From Copromyces sp. CBS 386.78 (Eukaryota > Ascomycota > Sordariomycetes > Sordariales > Sordariaceae): a stretch of 64,000 bases of DNA. The notes under the pieces are model-generated. The model saw only the letters and a list, made by a program, of their open reading frames with translations, did not search any database and was not told the origin of the DNA. The stretch lies in the NCBI GenBank assembly GCA_030685235.1, contig MU839094.1, positions 62,001 to 126,000 of the forward strand, written 5' to 3'. Positions 11,301 to 23,739 of the stretch are shown here, in pieces (position 1 is the first letter of the stretch; the number at the start of each line of letters is the position of its first letter). The translations under genes and the position numbers were made by a program.

Positions 11301-14300
11301 AATAGGCTTTAGAAGATTAAAGAAGAAATAAAAGGGATATTAATAGATTATTATTAATTATATATCGACGCTTTTCTTTTTACGTTAGTTAATAAAATGC
11401 TTCCGTACCGTTTATACGACTATAAAATCGAATTTAAATTAGGAAAGTAATTATTATACGCTAAGTTTAGACCGATATTATTTATTGAGGTTACTATTGT
11501 TAAAAAGTGGATTGACGAGAATTTTAAAAAGAAGTTTATTTATCCTTCTTAATCCGCCGCCGTTTTATTTATCCTATTAATATAGAAGTTAGGCGGGGGA
11601 ATCCGTATTTATATTAATTATTATAATATTAATAATATTATTTTAAAAATATAATATTTAATTCCGTTAATTAAGGAAACTTTTAACGCTATTTATAAAG
11701 CGAAGATCTTTATTAAATTCGATATTATTAATATATTTAATAAAATACAGGTAAAGGAGGGCTACGAATAATTTATTATATTTATTACCCGCTTTAAGTT
11801 TTTCGAATCCTTAATATACCTATTTAATTTATAAGGGGTACTAAGGACGTTTTAGAATTATATTAACGATATCTTATATAATATTTTCGTCTATTTGGAG
11901 AACGAAGAAGACTACGTAAAGTATATTAGTAAGGTCCTACGGAAGATAATAAATACAGGCCTATAAATTAATATTAATAAGTACGATTTCTATACAAAAT
12001 AAATTAAATATTTAAAGTTTATTATTACCTTTAGAAATATTAAAATAGATTTAGAAAAAGTAGTAATAATTATTTCGTAAGAGGCCTTAAATATTAAGAG
12101 GGCGCTATAGCGTTTTTTAAGATTTGCTAATTTCTATCGGTAGTTTATTAAATATTTTTCTATTTTAGCGGAATTATTATACGAACTAATAAAAAAGATT
12201 ATTAAGGATTAGAAATAGGAGGATTAATATTAACGCTCTTTCGACGTATTTAAATGAATTTTTATTAGCGGACTAATATTACGTATTTATAATTAACTTA
12301 AATAGATAATTATAGAGACGGATATTTTAAATTAGGTTTGTAATAATATTCTTTCTTAATATAATAAGGACGGAGTATTATAATTAGTAATTTATTTTAA
12401 TTAATAATATTCGTTAGTAAAATATAATTATGATATTTACAATAAAGAATTATTCGTTATTATTAAGGCGTTAGAGGAATGGAAATTAGAATTAGAAGGA
12501 GTATAATAGCCGTTCGAAATTTTAATAGACTATAAAGGATTAAAGTCGTTTATAATTAGTAAATAATTAATATTATAGTATATAAAGTAATTATAATTTC
12601 TTTCCTACTTTAATTTTATTATCCGGTACCGACCGAATTCGCTATAAGTCCGCTTTAATACGTTAAATTATAAATTAAAAAATATTCCGAAATACGAAGG
12701 TAATAAACGCTTCTTAATAAAGAATAAAGTTTTATTAAAGAAGGATATTTTTATTAATAATTCTTATATTTTAGAAAATAAAGGGGATTTAGAGGTTTTC
12801 GTCGGGATAATTTACTTTTACAATTTAGATACTATAAACGAAATGTTAGTAAACGATTTAATAACGGAAATTTATAAGAAATTAACCCTTTTCTAGAATA
12901 TATTCGCCTATTTAACGGACCTAGTAAAGAGAATATAATTAAAGGAGGTTAAAAGGAGCTTTAAAAAAATTTCGTTCGTAAAATACTATACTATATAGGG
13001 CCGGATCTATTATTACGGTTCGGTTCTCTTTAACCCTGGAAATATTAAAGTTTATTATTAGTTAATCCGTTGTATTTATAATATATTAGGAGCGGGGTAT
13101 TTAAAAAGGGAAAAGATTTATAATTTTCTCTTCTAATTTTTTTTTTAGCCGGGGATATATAATACGGTAAAGATTTACTATAAAACTTATTTAATATATA
13201 TAAAAATAAAGCTATTATAATACGTGCTATATAGGTTTTTAAAGCCTTTACTAATACTTTTCGCTTTATAAAAGGATATTTCTATCGATTACGTTATACT
13301 ATTAACGCCCTACGAGCGTTGTAAATAAATATTCTAATACGTTGCGGTAATTATTAATAAATTAATAAAAATATAATATTTTATCCCTATAGTAGGGCTA
13401 ATTGCGGAGGAATTAGCGGACTACTTTATAGAATAGGTCTATAATATCTATAATTTACTTAATACTATTATATCCGATCGAAGTTCCTAATTTATTTCGT
13501 AATTTTAAAAAATATTATTAACGAAGTTAGAAATTAATTTTACACCCTCCTCCGCTTTTTACTTAATTATAAACGGATAAACGGAATATATTAATATAAA
13601 AATAGAAAGATATTTATAAATTTTTATTAATTAAATATAAGACGATTAAGTCAATTAATTATTAATAGCGGAATTTATTACTAATAATTTAATTTTAAAA
13701 ACGATAAGAATTTTATTATTTTTTATGAACTATGGATTTTATCCCCGAATAAGGGTTAAGCCCGCTACGCCGTACCTCCTAGAAATATTAAAGATTTAAT
13801 AGGATAAATATTTTAAAATTATTAAAATTATTAACCGGTTTAAAATAGTTTTAAATTATATAATAATTAAAGTAAAAGAAGTATAGAAATAATATAAGGA
13901 TAATATTAACGAAAAAAGATCGGACGCCCTATAATATAAAGTCGGGGATAAAGTTTTATTAAATATAGAGAATTTCGAAACCGGAAGATTATATATTAAA
14001 TTAATTCTATTTTAAAAAAGGCTATTCAAAATCCTAAAGGCTAATAACTATATAATTATTCTTCGATTCCTAATTAATATAAAATATAGTTCTATATTCT
14101 ACGTTAGTAAAATAAAATTTTAGGAAGGACGTACCGAAGGGGATATAAGGGTAAATTAAAGGAAAATTATAAAGCGGACGGATAATAGGAAAAATTCTAT
14201 CGAATAGGACTTTAATAATATAAATAATTATAAACGGAATTTAAAAAATAAATGATAAGAATATTACGTCTTATAAGTACCGCTATACGTATTAGACTAA

Positions 14301-14600
14301 TAGAAATAGGCTAACGTTATAATATGCCCGGAAGCGGTATAAAAATTCTACGAGAATTATTTAAATGAGCCGGCGCTACTAAATTAAATCGCTATAAAAA
14401 AGTAGTGTAAAGTAATAACGGGCCGGCAATTAAAAGTAAACTAATTGCTATTAATAGAGGTAGGAGCGGATTAACCAGTATTAATAGGAGATATAGAGTA
14501 CGGAGGATTAAGGAAGTCGCTACGTAGAGTAGCGGCGGCTATAAAGGCTTTTATAGGGTAAATTAAACGATTAATAGGCATTTCGATCGTTTTATATATT
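8400..14600 (+). pseudogene. gag-pol of gypsy element 1, RIP-degraded
   Basis: The gag frame starts after an Asn-rich stretch near 8,400. Its zinc knuckle near 9,690-9,745 has lost cysteines to tyrosine (FYYYYS...ACNYF). The protease motif at about 10,122 reads FINNKYSTF where the family has DSG. RT runs to ~12.2 kb, with LENEEDYV at ~11,895 and ANFYRQFIKYFS at ~12,120. The catalytic YxDD region is missing through a 36-bp in-frame deletion relative to element 2. RNase H shows YDIYNKELFVIIKALEEW (~12,430). The integrase core is visible as SIDYV (~13,276), TIISDRSS (~13,464) and TEYINIKIERYL (~13,575). A chromodomain-like tail may follow near 14,240-14,370. It is certainly non-functional. Confidence 0.88.
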
Positions 14601-14620
14601 ATTAGTCAATTATATAGCTT

Positions 14621-14637
14621 TTTTTAGTCCGGGGTAG
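14621..14637 (+). other. Polypurine tract of gypsy element 1
   Basis: The sequence just before the 3' LTR, ending ccggggtag, fits the plus-strand primer position. Element 2 has ccggggtaa at the same place, and element 5 has ataggggtaa on its own strand. Confidence 0.6.
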
Positions 14638-14946
14638 TATTATAGGGTTAGCCTTATAATAGTTTAGAAGTATACGGTTAATAGTTATCGGAGCTAGGGA
14701 TTAGGCTATAGCTCCGAATATAATATAAGGTTATTATAGCCTTTATAGAAGGCTACGATAGCTTTATTATTATTATCGCTATATAGGTTATATTAATTCT
14801 ATAGTACTTATAAAATTACTATAGAGTTAATCTCCTAGACTAGCCTCTATAAAGACCAATCTAGGATCGTACCCTTGAACCTTTCCTCTTACTCCTTCGT
14901 ACAATTACATATATTCTTACCTACCTTGTACCTTTGCACTGTGATA
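14638..14946 (+). repeat. 3' LTR of gypsy element 1
   Basis: 309 bp, starting tattatagggttagcc and ending gcactgtgata. Here the last ~80 bp are unmutated while the start is RIP-damaged, the mirror image of the 5' LTR. The outer edges adjoining the TIR element are therefore the protected ones. Confidence 0.92.
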
Positions 14947-14970
14947 CTAACCCCTGTACAGCATACGTAT

Positions 14971-15284
14971 CGCTAATAGCCGTAATAATCCCTAACAGCT
15001 ATAACAATCGCTAATAGCTAATCGCTAACAGCTGTAATAATTGTTAATAGCCGTAACAATCGCTAATAGCCGTAACAATTACTAATAGCCGTAACAATCG
15101 ATGACAGCCGCTGTAACAGTTACTAAGAGCTATAATAATCGCTAATAGCCGCTATAACAATTATTAATAGCCGTGATAATTGCTAACAGCTACTATAATA
15201 GTTACTAGCAGCCGTAATAATCGCTAACAGCCGCCGTAATAGTTACTGGCAGCCGTAACAATCGGTAACAGCTGTAATAGTCGC
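14971..15284 (+). repeat. Minisatellite inside TIR element A
   Basis: About sixteen imperfect units of 19-22 bp with core cgctaatagccgtaacaat run head to tail. It is not a CRISPR array: units abut without unique spacers and vary throughout. The same repeat, mostly in inverted orientation, fills the other copy of the element (36,178-36,528). Confidence 0.88.
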
Positions 15285-15584
15285 AATTGAATGCGATTGA
15301 TTGAGTACGATTGAACAATGTGCGACCGTGCCGCTAATTGCCCTGTAAAGGGCGTTGTAAAATACTCTGTAAAGTGCGATATGGGAGTGCGTATCTGGTT
15401 TGGGCACTGCGGTCTGATGTTACGTATAAAAGAATAGTATTGCCTAGATTTCTGGGCGAAATTTTCGAAAGAATATATGTGACATCTATGGCCGCGCGAG
15501 GGTTAGGGATATGTGTGAGGGAAAAAGTGGATTACTGTTCAAATAGATATTCGTGACCGTGCGAATAGACTTTCTCTATTTTAT

Positions 15585-15909
15585 TATATTTAAATATATT
15601 ATTAAAGTTAGACCTTTATTAATATCGGTATTAAGCTTTTTATATTTAATAGTATTTTCTAATTACAATTTAAACTTCTTTTAAAACCCGTAGCGCTTAG
15701 GAGGTTCTTTATATTCTAATACGAATTTAATTTCTTCTATAGGCGTATCCTCTTTATTTATTCTATTTATATCGGGGTTATTATTATCCTTATTTATTCT
15801 ATTTATATTAGGGTTATTATTATTAAATTCGAATAGTTTACAAATATTTCTATTAGAGTAGGAGGTATTATTAGATTCGGTAATATTAATATTCTCGGTT
15901 ATTAGGTTA
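15585..15909 (-). pseudogene. Unrecognised ORF X, piece 2
   Basis: The minus strand reads through as one frame with only TAA stops: an Asn-rich repeat (two copies of a NxNPDINRINK-type unit), then EDTPIEEIKFVLEYKEPPK and KFKLQLENTIKYKKLN. The left end is cut by TIR element A and the right end by gypsy element 3. The protein-like composition continues into piece 3 (below 7,657) and, on the far side of element 3, into piece 1 (from 31,384). The family is not recognised. Confidence 0.55.
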
Positions 15910-16131
15910 TTAATACCGTTAATAGGGTATTAAAAGGATGTAACAATATGTTATTGATTTAATTGTGTATATAGTAATGATTCTGGAAAGAATCTCAAGA
16001 GGGGAGCGATCGTACAATCGATAACCATATAGTTATTACGTACAAACGGTCCTTATTTAATCCATAGAGCCTATATATATAGGGTTACGATTTACGATTA
16101 TAATTCATTTAATTAAACCTAATTAGCGTAG
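15910..16131 (-). repeat. 3' LTR of gypsy element 3 (left copy)
   Basis: It matches 31,162-31,383 base for base in length. It contains the conserved block aagaggggagcgatcgta (~15,997-16,014) and ends tagcgtag. Differences from the right copy are mostly C/T and G/A. Confidence 0.85.
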
Positions 16132-16149
16132 GGTTCAATACCGCTTAGG

Positions 16150-19100
16150 CGATCCTAATATTCTTCGATTAATTCCTTTATATTGTATAATTCTTTCTTT
16201 AATAATTATTTATTACGATAATAGCCGTATTCGAACTATTTAATTAAATATTTCTATTTACTGTTAACCTTATCCTCCGCATACTTTAAAATAATTTTTA
16301 TTTCGTATTCTTAATCGTTTAAATTTTATTAATTATCTTCGACGGGCCTTAGAAGTAGTTAAGTTCTACTAAATAAGTTATTACCGTTGGGCGCTCTTTT
16401 GAAGTATATTATTAAAATGATGGTGTAAATACTGGTTATTTTAGGAGGTAGGTCTAAATAGTATATTAATTTTCTAATTCGTTTAAATATTGTAAACGGA
16501 CTGGTGCGCTATTATAAGAATTTTTAAAATAGTTTACCGGGAAGGTAGTACCCTTTATAGAATTTTAAGAATATTTTATCTTTTACGGCGAATTCGTATT
16601 AACGATAATTATTATTGTATTATTTCTTAACTTTAATGATAGTAAAGGTTATAGCGAATTAAGCGTCCTTTTATAGGTTATTATAAAGAGTGGTATACTT
16701 TTTAACCGTTTAATTGGATTTATTAATAATTATATTTAGAAGTCCTAATAAGTTGAACCTGAATAATTATTTGTATAACGAAGATTTAATAGGTCTTAAG
16801 TAAATATTATTTATATTCTATTATAAATTAAGTAAAATTTTTACTTAATTTAAATCTAATTTTATAAAGTAATAGAAGCGGATAGCGATTTCAACGTTTT
16901 AATTTCGTCGTTCGGCTATATTATTTCTTTAAAGGTAATAGGCTATTATTATTAGTAATTTCGTTCTAAGGGCTGCCTATATTCCCTTCTATATTCGTAA
17001 AGTAAATTTTTTATCCCGGTCGGAAATAATTATTTATAGAAAGTCCTAATTGCTTAATATTAATTTTCGCGCTAATATTTTACCTTAATCCTCTACTATA
17101 TAAGTATTATAATTAAAGATTAGTCGGGATCTCTTAAATATATAATATAATATAGGTATTAATATATTGAAGAAATTGTAGCTAAATAGGTACTAGAGTA
17201 TGCCTAAAGCTAGGACCTTAGGAAGATTTATAATAAAATCGATTATAATAGTACGTATTAATTTAATATATTTAAGGTTAACTAATTGATAATTGCCGAT
17301 AGGGGCTTCTCTATTTATACGGTTAAATTAGTAAGTTAAGTAATAATATACGTAGTTTTTAACTTCTTATATTTTCTTCAGTATAGTATATTCTCTAAGG
17401 TCGTATATTATTCAATCTCTTTTAAAGTAATATTTTTCGTCGTATATTACGCTTAATATAGTAGTTACTATTTTTTTAAGTATATATAACCTTCTTATTT
17501 TATTAGGGTTAATATAATATAATAAACCGTTTACGATTTCGAAGGGGTATTTAGTATATAAAATAATACTATCGATTTCGGTAGTTCATTTATAATTATA
17601 TAATTTATTTACAATATAGTTAAACTTTAAATCCCCTTTATATCCTTCTTAGAAATTATATTTAATTACTTTATTTATCTACGCTTTTATCTTAATAAAG
17701 TAAATATAGTTTGTAAATTAAATTTAGTTTAGAATAGGCACTTTATTGGACCGGCTATTCTTATCCTCTTTAATTAGTAATTAATTTAGAGCGTTAAGTA
17801 CAAAATTAAATTTGCTAATAATGTAGTGAACTTTTAAGTCGTATTAGGATAAATAAATAGACGCGTTAATTAAGCGGCGGTTTCCCCTATTTGTAGAAAA
17901 TATATTTAGGATTATTTATTCGTAAATACCTTTAGTAGTAATATAATTTATTAGTACGATAATGAGTAGGTTATATAAGTAAAGAAGGGTACGAAGTCGT
18001 TTAATTATTTAAATTAAGTAAGTTACTTCTATTTCGGATAGGCCGTAGCGTATTTCTACTTTATTTAGAACTTTATTTAAAAATATAATAGGTAATATTT
18101 AGTTCGACGGGATTAGAGTACCCGGTACTTAAGTATAGTTATCCTTTAAATAAAATAATATTATACTATAATTTTATTTTAAAAATTTATTGTATTATAA
18201 AAAGATTTATTTATTAGGGTCAAAATAATATAATTTTATATTTTTATAAATAGCCTTCTAAATTACTTCGAAGGATTCCTATTCTATATTCGTAGGCTTA
18301 TAAATAGTCTTTATATAATAACTAGCTTTTTTAATTGGGTTGCTTAGGACGATTATTCTTATTTTGCGGCCGGCTGCTAATAATTCTACTTTTTTAAATT
18401 ATAATAATTCGGAGAGCTTACTATAGTAGGGTAAAAAGTGGCGAATAAATTCTGTACTACTAATATATTATTTTAATATTTTTAGAGTATTAGGAAATTC
18501 TAAGTCTCTAAATACTTGTAATTTCTCCTTCGTAATTAAAAGGCCTAATATATTAACTTTAAATTTAAATAATTTAACGTTAGAATAGGTAATAAAGGAC
18601 TTCTTTAGTAATAGTACGATATTTTTAGACGTAAAAAGGAAAAATATTTATTGTAAGTATTTTAAATATTTTTCTACTATATTCGAAAAAATAATAATAT
18701 TATCGATAAATATATAATAAAACTTTGCGAATATTATTAGTAATTAATCTATAAATTGTTATATAAACGCTGGGGAATTCCTATACTTTATAAGGGTTAT
18801 ATTTAATTATTTTAGGCTTCGTAGGCTAATTAATATTAATTTATTATAATAAGGCAATTAAACGCCGAATTAGTAAAAAAAGGCTATAGTATCGATAATT
18901 ATAATAAAGTATTTACTTTTTAACGACGTAATTACTTCGGATTATAGGGGTAGGAAGTAATTGTTTAATATTATTACTTTATTAAATATTTAAAGGTCGA
19001 TTATAATACGACCTTTTTATTGCCCCTTTATTATTCTCTATATTACGAAGATAGGGTAGGTAAAAGGGGTAGCCTTATCGACCTAATCTATTTTACTTTA

Positions 19101-22100
19101 TTCGTATAGAAAATTGAAAATTTAGTCTAATACTTCCCTATCCTTTTTATTAAGTAGGTATAAGTGTGTTCGAATATATTAATTCTATTAGCCTTCGATT
19201 AGCGGAATACGTATTATATTATCTTCGTTTATTTTAATAACCTTTCCTTCTTTTTAAAGGGTAGGGTGGTTATTAATAAACTTTTTAATTTTTTGTACTA
19301 GTACGGGGTTTTTAATATAAATGTGGATACTTCGGTTAGTAATTTTTTCGGGGAGATTATTTAATGTTTTAATACTTAATATAGATTATTTTTCGGTTAT
19401 TTTAAGTTTTTGTATTTTTATTTATATAGTACTATCTTCTTCTTCGGTAATTTTAAACGCTATATTCTCGTCTTCTATTATAAATTCTATAAGAATTTTT
19501 ATATTAATATGTTATTAATATAATTATATTTACAAGAGCGTCCTTCGGTATTAGGTTTCTCTTCGGTAACGTTGAAAATTTTAATTATAGGTATATCGAA
19601 TTCTAAATTTAGGGAAGATTCTATTTTAAATATTTTTGTAATTAGGCCGGCGATTATTACTTCTAATAGAATTAAATAACCGCTATCTATAGTTTTTATA
19701 ATATTCCCGACGTAGAAATATTTAGGGTTTACGAATATTTTATTTATTATATTATTAACGAATATAACCGAAGGGGATTTAATATTAATAATTTCGTATA
19801 CTACGGCTATATACTTTAAATTAAATATGAAATTTCTTCCTAAGGGAAGGGGTTTATATTAAATAGGGATATATTTAAATTGTCTAGGAAGGATTGTAAT
19901 TTTCTTTATAGTAGTAACCCTACGTATATATATTTTTAAATTAGTTTAAATAACGAAATCGATGTAGAAATTGTTTAAATTTTAAAATATAATTATATTA
20001 GTCTTATAATTTATATTAGTAATGTAAATATATAGGAAATTATTACTGAATAAAATATTAAATTCTAATTCTTTTATTACCTAAATTCCTTTTATAAATT
20101 TTATAAGGGTAAGGCGTCCTTCCTTATCGAATCTTTTTAAGAAGACTTTAAATATAGCCTATTTTATAATATTTATTGTGCGGCCGCCTATTCTTTTAAT
20201 TTTAATTTATTGTTTTTTAATAGTATATTCGAGGGTACGAAGAAAAGGCCTTTTAATTAAGGTTCTACCGGTGCCGGGATTTATATAAATTTCTATAGGT
20301 TCGCTATTTAGGGTAGCCTTAGCGTTAACTTTTATATAAGTAAAATTGGATATCGGACTATTATTTACGTTAATTATAATTAGTAGGTTCGTTTTAAATA
20401 TTTAAATTAGTTTTAAAATTCTAATAGGGTTTAATCGATTTCTTTATACGGGAGCGGATTTAATACCTTTAAATCGTCCTTCTACTACTAAAGTATATTT
20501 TTTTAAATATTAGAATAAAGTATTATAGGATACGTATAGTTTTTTATAGTACTTATATATATATTATTCGGATATTAGCGGGGATAGTATTCTAAACTTT
20601 TTAATTTTTATAATTAGGGTAAATTAGTAGTATATCGAATATACTTTCTTTTATAACTCCTTTTTAAATATTTTTAAATATTTTTAATATTTTTTAAATT
20701 ATTCGAATATTATATAGGCATTTACGGCTTCCGCCTCTTCCGTTTCGGATTTAGAATTGCCGGCTACTATTTTACTAATATAATAGGCTTTTTTATATAT
20801 TTTATAATTGTAAATTAAATTATAATCTTTATTTTAATTTTATTTTCGGCTATAATTATAATTATAATTTTAATTATAGTTCCGGTCCTAGTTTTAATTT
20901 CGGTTTCGGTCGCGACTTCTATTTCTATTACGGCTCTTATCCCTATTACTATAATTTGAATGCGGGCGGTTATCGGCGGTAAGCCGATTATTAATAGGGC
21001 GGTTATCCGAGTGGCTTTATTGGGATAATTATAACGAAATTCTAATCTCAGTTCGAATTATAAATATTAAAAGAGCTCTTAATCTATATATAAACTATAT
21101 ATAATCGGTTAAGGATTCTTCCTCGAAGGGGGCTTGTATATTCTATTAAATATAAAGTTCTATATTAGATTAAATTTATATTATAATTCTATATTATTTT
21201 TTATTATTTTTAGTAAGGGTATTTATTATTTTAGTATACTATATTTATTGTTAAACGTAAAAGGTAAAGGTTCTAATATTATTATAGATTTTATAAAAAT
21301 AAATATAATAATAAGTAAATTTAGCGGTAACTATAGCCGTATTTAATATAAAGCGATTTATTAATTAATTGAAGAGTTTGTATATACTTCCTTCTTTTTA
21401 TTCGAATTTAATATTATTATTTACTTTAATAATTTATTAAACGCGAATAGACTTTACGAAATATATATAAAATAATCGAGCTAATTGGCGGTTTATTTTA
21501 TTTAACGGGTAACGCTATTGTAAATTATCGATAAATAATAGTATTTATTCCCGAAAAATATATATATCTGTATAAATAATATATTTACTATTATTAATAA
21601 TTTCTTGATCTTTAGGATCTTTAACGTTAAAGTCGAATATTCTTACGTCTTTGTACTTAATTTTCTTATAATAGCTTTTATCGTTATTGAAATTACGTCC
21701 GTAATTTCTATTTAGTTTATTAAAGTTTCTTCTTCTACCGGGGGGTCCGGGTAAACTATTACTTGTGGTACTTTTAAAGCGCTTAAAGGGAATGGGAAAG
21801 CTGTTACTTCTAGGCGGGCGTAATAAGCGCCCTCTCTATCCTCTACTATTTCGTAGTAAGTCCGGGGGATTTTTATTATTACCTTTTCTTTTAAGAAAGC
21901 TGGGTTATAAAAATTCCTTAGTAATAGTATTATTGTCTCCTAATAAATCTTTTTCTATAATAGAATTGGGTATAATAATAAGTATAACCCGAATATTTAA
22001 TATAAAGATATATTAATTATACGGATTAAAGTAGGAGTTATAAAATTTATAGGACGTTTATATATTATAAGAATTAATTTATTGTAGGGGTATAATTTAA

Positions 22101-23141
22101 TTATAAAAATCCGAGGGCGTATTATTAGGGGCAAATTAAATATTCGCTTTAAGTAAATTAATGTATATACGCTAACTTTGTAGAAATTCGGTATAGGCGC
22201 GTATAATTATTGGAGGGGCCTAATTCGGTATATATAGAATTTTTAATACGAAGTTAAGAATTGTATATTAAGGGAAACGAAGAGTAAAATTAATATAATT
22301 CTTAAAAGGGTTATTAGGAGAGAGGATTATATAATTAGTTTATTATTTTTCTAGTATATTTTCTATCGTAGCCTGAAATAGTTTATTAGAACGATATAGG
22401 GTTATAAGCCCTTTATTTTCCCTAAGTTAAAGTTCGATTAAATTAGGGGGTATATATAAATTGTTAAATAAACTTTTTAATATTTCTTCTCGAATTTCCT
22501 TAGCGACCTTAGTACGTATATTATTAATTTATTATATAATATTCTCTATAATAACTTTAGTAATTTCTTTTTAATAATTAGCTAGGTTTTTAATTATTAA
22601 TTTTAAGAATGCTTTCGTATTTTTTAATATTTAGTATATAATTACATTTAATTTTTATTAGGTCGCTTTTAATTATTTATTTAAAGCGATGTTAAAATTT
22701 AAATTAATATTATAGCGCTAATTAATTTATAATATTTCTATAGTTTTATTGAATTTTCGAAAATTAGTAAAATCCTATTAATATAATATATTATTAATCC
22801 ATTAATCTTCTTTCTATTTATATTTAAATTATTTTAAAATTTAATTGCTTAGAATATAATTTTATTGAATAGAATATCGATCTATCGGTTAATTTTGGCG
22901 TTGAAGTAGTTTATGGACTCTTTATTATTTCCGAATTTAGAAGGGCGCGTTAAAAATAGTTTATTGGGATTGGTACGGGGTAGGCTTATTATTTTTAAAT
23001 TGCGTTTAAATTGCGTCGGAGAGCTTCTTTCGTATTCTATTAATTATTTTTAAGGAGAAAAGTCGTTTTTTAAGTAATTTATAGAAAGGTATTAAATTAT
23101 ATAGCGAAAGTCTATAATTAAAGGAGTATATACTTTAATAG
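16150..23141 (-). pseudogene. gag-pol of gypsy element 3, RIP-degraded
   Basis: Read on the minus strand from high to low coordinates. Gag ends in an Arg/Asn/Tyr-rich tail (about 21,050-20,830). The protease region holds INPGTGRTLI (~20,280), the spot of the family's aspartate motif with Asp changed to Asn. RT has YIFIDNIIIFSN at ~18,715-18,680, where YxDD has become IDN. RNase H has FLSKVLNKVEIRYGLSEIEV (~18,080-18,010). Integrase must occupy the rest down to ~16.2 kb but was not resolved in detail. Stops are TAA/TAG throughout. The RT subtype (SNRN...) resembles common fungal Ty3/gypsy polyproteins. The first part of the element is separated by element 2. Confidence 0.8.
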
Positions 23142-23146
23142 GTAGG

Positions 23147-23455
23147 TATTATAGGGTTAGCCTTGTAATAGTTTAGAAATATGCGGTTGGCAGCTATCGG
23201 AACTAGGGATTAGGCTATAGCTCCGAGCACAATATAAGGCCATTATAGCCTTTATAGAAGGCTACAATAGCCTTATTATTATTATCGCTATATAAGTTGT
23301 ACTAGTTCTACAATACTTATAAGATTATTGTAGAGCTAATCTCCTAGACTAGTTTCTATAAAGACTAGTCTAAAATTATACCCTTAAACCTTTCCTCTTA
23401 CTCCTTCGTACAATTATATATATTTTTACTTACCTTATATCTTTATACTGTAATA
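23147..23455 (+). repeat. 5' LTR of gypsy element 2
   Basis: 309 bp, tattatagggttagcc ... actgtaata; moderately RIP-mutated along its whole length. Confidence 0.92.
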
Positions 23456-23739
23456 GTTAATTGTATTTTTAAACTATTGTATTTATACGTATATCTCTTT
23501 TCAACCCTTAGAGTCGCGCAGCGAGAAATTACGTAATCTAAAATTATACTAGGATTGCCTTGTAGGAATTGTAAACCCCGGTATATAAAATTGCCTTATT
23601 AAACCGCAAATTCGTTAGGACCGGACCCTAAAAGCAATAATCTAATTATTACAATTACGCCCTTATATCGTAGTAATCCCCCTTAATTACGCCTTTATAT
23701 TATAATAATCCTCCTTATATTATAAATTAATTTCTTCGC

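Larger units (their letters stand above)
7807..14946 (+). mobile_element. Ty3/gypsy element 1 (309-bp LTRs)
   Basis: Two 309-bp LTRs bound the element. The 5-bp TSD ctaac is at 7,802-7,806 and 14,947-14,951. The LTRs begin TATCAC and end GTGATA (RIP variants TATTAT and GTAATA) instead of TG...CA. The interior encodes gag, protease, RT, RNase H and integrase in Ty3/gypsy order on the plus strand, all RIP-damaged. It sits inside TIR element A. Element 2 (23,147-30,322) is another copy of the same family. Confidence 0.93.
7657..15576. mobile_element. TIR element copy A (~775 bp), split by gypsy element 1
   Basis: The left end at 7,657 (aagaaagtctattcgcacgg) and the right end at 15,576 are inverted copies matching over about 75 bp, up to ccctaaccct/agggttaggg. 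Both are flanked by the 8-bp direct repeat tattttat (7,649-7,656 and 15,577-15,584). Removing the LTR retrotransposon at 7,807-14,951 leaves a ~775-bp element with no transposase, so it is non-autonomous. Its sequence is not visibly RIP-mutated. The 8-bp TSD fits hAT-type or some Mutator-like elements. The long TIR starting GAGA leans to the latter, but the superfamily is not settled. A second copy is at 36,004-36,692. Confidence 0.88.

Noticed and set aside
14971..15284. CRISPR-like regular short repeats
   Set aside because: Units of 19-22 bp abut directly, vary along the array and have no unique spacers. The context is a eukaryotic TIR element, so it is a minisatellite.
15338..15556. 72-aa plus-strand ORF
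   Set aside because: Covers the right part and TIR of element A; the matching part of copy B does not preserve it as a gene.
21134..22016. Plus-strand ORFs of 70-83 aa within element 3
   Set aside because: Antisense shadows of the minus-strand gag; low-complexity Ile/Leu/Tyr content typical of AT-rich DNA.
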